DNA of 64,000 nucleotides from Liolophura sinensis (lineage: Eukaryota; Mollusca; Polyplacophora; Chitonida; Chitonidae). Under the pieces are notes generated by a model. It saw nothing but the letters and a program-made list of their open reading frames with translations, searched no databases and was not told the DNA's origin. The stretch lies in NCBI RefSeq assembly GCF_032854445.1, contig NC_088302.1, positions 14,069,338-14,133,337 on the forward strand, in the 5' to 3' direction. Of the stretch, positions 58,833 through 64,000 are shown one piece after another; within the stretch, counting starts at the first letter, position 1, and every line of letters begins with the position of its first letter. The translations under genes and the position numbers were made by a program.

Positions 58833-61800
58833 CGTACGTTAATTCTGCCGAAAATGAGAATTACATGAATACGCTAAAATGTTTCCGCTAACACCGCGCC
58901 ATTTTAAACGCACACTTTGCGAAGAACGAATAGAACATCTCATTTCTAACGCATCGGACAAGGACTTATTGCTGTGATGGGTTGCCGTGTTGTAGGATCG
59001 CTGTAGACGACCTGTAACGAATGCGTGAAGAAATCGCATGAAGTAACGCAAACGCACTAGCATGTCCATGGAAACAAAGCCTAAGACAAGGTTTCACCTG
59101 CAAAGTCTTTGTGTTGAAATGCAGCCCTCTCTGGCTCGGCTACATGTTTAAGTTCATAGTAACACTATCTGGTGCTATGGTGACCTTGGAACTCTGTCCA
59201 ATCCCCTCCACTGATGTAAGTGAAATTCTTCAGAACTACTAACAATATTAACCAAACGTAAACGGGTCCACGGTAAAACTCGTGCTGTTTACTGTATCTC
59301 ACACCTGGTTGGGAGTAGAGCAACAGGAACACTTCACTAACAATTCCAGGTATGTCAGTGAATAACTATGTAAGCGGTAATATATGCAAAGAGAATTCTG
59401 ACCCTCTCTCCCTCTAAGCGACGTTTTCAATTTTTAGCTTTCTTTTGCAGGCAATTATTTCCACATTCGACGCATTCAGATCTTAATCCATTTTTATGTA
59501 ATTTTTAGTCATGAAAGAAAATAGGCTGAGCACTACCCGGATGTCATCGAAATCGCACCATTAGCTGAATGCATAAACGAGAATATCCAAGGAAACGGTT
59601 GTTCTACGCGTAATAATTGTACTCGTTTAAGGATTTGTAAATTTCAACCGTAGCAAACATGACAAACAAGATGATATGTTACCAAAATGCCCACTCAAAC
59701 AAAACAAGCCCATAGCACAGAATCAATCTGTCACAGGAAGCCACCAGAATAAAATCGATATGGTCAATTTTACTTTAATTAGTTGTGCAATACAAATACA
59801 TAAACAGCTCCTTAACAAAACCACCAGTCAAACAAATAAAACAAATCCTAACAAAATGAAAACCCCCATATCACGACCCGACTTTTGCAATCATTATTTT
59901 ATCGCCAATTTGACAAGAAAATCACAAGAAAGAAGTTTAGAAAGAACTTTGCGAGACAAGCCTTGCTTTTGTTTTTCAATAGAAAGTTTTATTTTCAGTA
60001 GAAAGCATTAAAGAAAAAAGCATTCGAACAAACAGCTTAAAAAACATCCAAGAAATAACAATGAACGAAGGAAAGTGGAAAATGAAGATCTAAAGCCTTC
60101 TAAATAGATGTTTATAAACTATCACAAATACATCTTATAAGCGATACGGGTGAGGAGTGGAGTTCATACACTATAAGTCACGTAGATGTATCAAAATTCG
60201 ATTCGACTTTTATTAGTAAATCATTATAAAAAGAAAGTCAGCAGTCTAATTTTACCTTTTATCATCGACGATCCGAAATGTTAAATAATGGGGAGAGTTT
60301 TTTTTTTTTATTCAACTATAGATTTTTAGATTGTTATGGAGAGACGTCCATAAGAGGTCTCCACTGTTTCGGGACTTGTACGAAAATGACGACCCTGAAT
60401 TACCAATTCAAGTGGAGACGCCTAGTGCCCAGGGGGAATACCCTTTTACTCCAACAGATCTCAGCCATTTATAGTTCTAAACTTTTAGAAGCTTGTGATT
60501 TTAAATGCTTGTTTCTACGAGATACATTGGGCTGCGTGAGAACTGCACTATGCCCATAAACATATAACCTAGACTACCAAGCTAGGTACAGGCGCTATGC
60601 TGAATGGGCTAAACCAGTCGGGTAACGGTCACTTGCAAGTCTATTGCTTTATGAATGGCAACTTTGTGGTCAATTACAAGTCCTAGTTTTGGCATAAGTC
60701 CTAGTTTTGGCAGTACATGAGAGTCACGTTCTTGCATGAGATACAGCCCATACTCTTGAGCTGCCTACATGTACCAAAACTGTTTGAAGCACAAATGAAG
60801 CAGCTATATTTCATTCAAACTCATAAAAATAAAATTTTCTGAACAGCATCGAAGCTTTTGTTGCTTCCAAAAAGCAAACATTGGCAACACTCGTGCAAAA
60901 TACATAACAGAAGTTCCTAGTTCGTAAACAGCCACTCTCAGTGTACAAAATCATGCATTGATTCCATTCAATTGCACTGTTAATAAAAAAAAACTGCCGT
61001 ATAGTAGAGTAAAAGGACGACACGTTAAGTAAAGAATCATGCTATGAACGTGTGAGTATGCAGTAATTTACATTTAGAAACCATACACAAGCTAGACACA
61101 CATTGTTATGCAGGGCTGATGCAATTAGTGTTTCAGTTATATACAAAAATCTCTTCATTGAAAGAGAGGGGATATGTACAGCGTTTCTTTAACAGCATTA
61201 AATGTACATTGTATCTCAAATGAAATTGTGAGTTTTTCTTTAACAGCATAATATTCAACCAAAATGTCAGCATTTCTTTAACAGCATCATCAGCAACAAC
61301 GTCAAAGTTTCCACAAATGATTATGCAATGAGCAATTCATATTTTATTGATCAGTCAAAGTTGAATTTGTTTTGGTCTTCACAATATACATGTAAGCACA
61401 TCGTGTATTCACCAAATATACACAACATGCACACACAACATCTATTATTATTATTATTATTATCCTTATTATTATAAATTTCTGAAAATGATAACTGACA
61501 TACACATGATAATGTAAAACCTCTTACCCTTCAGTGATCTATCTAAAACAGGTTAATAATACACATCCTATGCTTTGACTGGCGCACCTGCTGCTGTCGT
61601 GGCAACTGCTATCACAAAACCAATCGGAATGAAGCCAAATTCACACATTTCCCAATCTTTTCCCATTAACTCATCAAACTCGACTACATAAATGAAAATA
61701 GTATAAATCCTATTTCATACTGTCTGTAAAATTAGACAAATTGCACCTTGTGAATGTCGCTTACAAAACAGAGCTTCTCCTATTCCCATTGGACTAGTCT

Positions 61801-62742
61801 AACTTAGCTAGAAGATACTGTTAGAATGTGGTGCGTCTATTCATGTCCAACAGGCAAAATATCATCAGCAGTTGGTTTAGAAGGCTGTGGTGCAACTTCT
61901 TCCTGAACTCTGGGAAATTCTGAGAAGATGTCTGACCTACAAATGTATATGTACAGCTGGTACAAGTGACACATTTTGAAATGAAATTTTGAAGTTTTAA
62001 ACTAGTTAGTTTTAATAGAGATCCCCTTTCTAGATGATGATATCAGGATTTCCATTTAGCCCAGCAGGTGTAATATTTCATACCAGCAAGCTTGTACAAC
62101 TTCTACAACATACAAGAATATTAGCCTGCTGACTAGACTCTATAGCCTACATATTCATGCATAGGACTGTCTAATCAGAAACGTTTGGTAAACCAATGCA
62201 TAGAATGCTCTTTGTTCAGCCACACTCAATCATTATTTTAAGCATACATACTTGAACACCTCAGAATTGTCATCTGGTAATAAAAACTATTCTTATCCTG
62301 TTTTCTGCATATAACACTCTTTGCTATGTGTGTACAAAAGCAATGTTTGACAAGTCTACTTTTCTACCTAGCTGTTTTATTTAGATTAAGTATTTTATGC
62401 CTAATGGTTGACAAGCCTACTTTTCTACCTAGCTGTTTCATTTAGATTAAATTTTATATGACTTCACCTTGTATAAGCTGAGAAGATCTAGAAACCATTT
62501 GCCAACTGAGCCTGCTGTTTACACTACATAGCATTGACACAATTAAAAGTGTCAGTCCGAACACTCTCCCCTTCTTGCCTGTACTTGCTTCCTGCTACGT
62601 ATCCGTATACCTTACAAGATCATTGTCTTTATGACAAGAACAGTTGAAACTTTTGACAGGATCACATATATTTATAGCCAGACACTGAAGTAGATTCTAT
62701 TCTAAACTAGCATAACTTGGTTGTATAAATTCCATCTATAAA
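58833..62742. other. Intergenic, no gene seen
   Basis: No domain-bearing frame. A (TTA)n run is at 61443-61470 and part of repeat R4 near 62490-62545. The right part may include the 3' UTR of the minus-strand gene at 63026. Confidence 0.4.
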
Positions 62743-62744
62743 CT

Positions 62745-62985
62745 GGTTCCACAGACATGCAATTGCAATTGTGATTGTGATAGCTTATACGATTCCTTGA
62801 CGCTCTGGCTGCAAAGTTGACATCTGTGTTTACTTACAGGATTATAGCACTCTGTCAATCTACCCCCACAGGCACAATAAAGCTTCAATGAATTTGTTAA
62901 AAATGAGACATTTTCCATTTTCAATGCGGTTAATACGTGCATTACACAATCGCACAAGTGCAATTGCATGTCCGTGGAAACACAG
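62745..62985. mobile_element. MITE with ~38-bp terminal inverted repeats
   Basis: The left end GGTTCCACAGACATGCAATT plus GCAATTGTGATTGTG pairs with the right end CACAATCGCACAAGTGCAAT plus TGCATGTCCGTGGAAACAC. About 165 bp lie between, non-coding. A single related end (ACTAGCATGTCCATGGAAACA) sits near 59057-59077. Confidence 0.7.
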
Positions 62986-63025
62986 CATTAGTCTTATTGT
63001 TGCAAGGGTGAAATGAAATCCTACA

Positions 63026-63537
63026 TCAGGTCTTCACTTCATTATCACTGAGGTCATCAGTGACATCAGTCTCAAAATCACTCTCCAGTTCCACGCTGGA
63101 CAGACTGATCCCATTGTACCTGCCTTTGGAGAGATCTATGAGTCGCCGCTTATCCTTACAGCACCAGACAGGGGGTCCTTTTAGCTTGACCAAGAGCAGA
63201 ACGAGGCCAACGAGCAAGAGGCTGCAGCCGCTCAGAATGGCCAAGATGAGAACGCCTTCATGTGTCAGGGCTGAACGAGGTACGCAAACCTCCTTGCGGA
63301 AGAAGTACTCAGGGGAGCAGCTGAAGCAGCAGTCAATCCTTGGTCCACGGCATGTGGTGCACGCTTTGTGGCACGGATCACATATGCCGTAGGGCCTCAT
63401 GTTGCTGGTGTTCCACTTCACAGATGGGAGCTTCACGACATCATTGCTGTCGGTGGACAACATAACCTTGCCATAGTACCCAGGAGGGCACGTCTTCACA
63501 CACTCATTGTGCAGCATAAAGAAGCCCAGGGAACACT
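63026..63537 (-). CDS. Last exon of a furin-repeat membrane protein (furin/PCSK-like), partial gene
   Basis: Read on the minus strand from acceptor TTGAACAG|AG (phase 1), the exon encodes CSLGFFMLHNECVKTCPPGY, a spacer, then CDPCHKACTTCRGPRIDCCF, CSPEYFFRKEVCVP. This is the CxxCHxxCxxCxGP pattern of furin-like cysteine-rich repeats. A transmembrane helix follows (GVLILAILSGCSLLLVGLVL..), then a basic/cysteine stretch (WCCKDKRR) and an acidic tail (ELESDFETDVTDDLSDNEVKT) ending in TGA. Acidic clusters in such tails direct furin-type convertases to the Golgi. The upstream exons, including any protease domain, lie beyond the window, so a receptor with furin repeats cannot be excluded. Confidence 0.75.
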
Positions 63538-64000
63538 CTGTTCAAAAAAAGGATGAGCAGGGGTTAAATCAGGTGCACTAATAACGCAAGACAGGGTGCT
63601 GTGGTTAATAAGGCTAACTGGATATATGAGGATTCAAACAGAGGAAAGACTATATATATATATATATATGTATACATATATGTGATATGCTGATCATTAT
63701 GATACAGCTGGTACAAGAATTACATGTATTCGCACTGCAATACTGACCCTGAACCATTTTTGTACTTCAAGAAAATGGCCAAATGAATGACCTTGCTACT
63801 TATTGCTAATGTTAATAAGATCTTTTGTTTGAAGCAAATGCCTTGTCTTTCAGCCATTATTTCAGAACAAAAATAACTTAAGAACCTCTGAACCCCTGAA
63901 GGTACCAGCACTGTACAGGAAATGTAACTTTTTCTGCTCAATCTAAAATTGCTTAACACACATTCACAAGAGCAATCAAAAACTTGTCTTTCTACATGCT
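63538..64000 (-). other. Intron of the furin-repeat gene
   Basis: Non-coding up to the window edge, with a (TA)n run near 63650-63672. No further exon is recognised. Confidence 0.45.

Noticed and set aside
59676-60011. A 111-codon frame rich in Lys, Asn and Thr
   Set aside because: Its composition follows the A-rich DNA; no domain, splice partner or repeat family supports it.

Overview
The window is eukaryotic genomic DNA: spliced genes with GT/AG introns, tRNA-headed SINEs, MITEs, a LINE and abundant mini- and microsatellites. The SINE families, the very long fibropellin/Notch-style EGF exons and the secreted EF-hand gene point to a lophotrochozoan animal, most likely a mollusc. That assignment is an inference from recall, not from a search.

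The main content is a tandem pair of related genes on the + strand. Copy A (exons between 4723 and 18542) and copy B (35465 to 55704) share one plan: signal-peptide exon, one exon with a cluster of EGF-like domains, a MAM domain split over three small exons, then one very long exon of EGF-like domains. All splice phases agree and the summed exon lengths divide by three (B 4734 nt, 1577 aa; A 3606 nt, 1201 aa). B ends in a Thr/Ser-rich stalk, one transmembrane helix and a 31-residue tail. A stops straight after its 20th EGF of the last exon, so it looks secreted. The shared block runs from about 6.55-17.35 kb in A and 39.47-53.3 kb in B and includes introns and old insertions. The 5' ends, signal peptides and 3' ends are not shared. 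A carries three one-base losses in its first EGF exon that together restore the frame.

Between the pair, on the - strand, lies a secreted four-EF-hand protein gene (28987 down to 24581; last exon not found). A damaged LINE lies downstream of its last visible exon (21.75-23.99 kb). At the right edge, on the - strand, is the last exon of a furin/PCSK-like or other furin-repeat membrane protein (63537-63026).

The rest is repeat-rich. SINE family I repeatedly shows 11-bp target duplications. Minisatellites have units of 15, 24, 37, 43 and 53 bp. B alone carries a Tc1-like transposon inside a foldback MITE inside an LTR-like repeat. B also has a private insert of about 1.7 kb flanked by arrays of 21-bp near-palindromes. 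The stretches 1-4.7 kb, 29-33 kb and 56-63 kb show no convincing gene.
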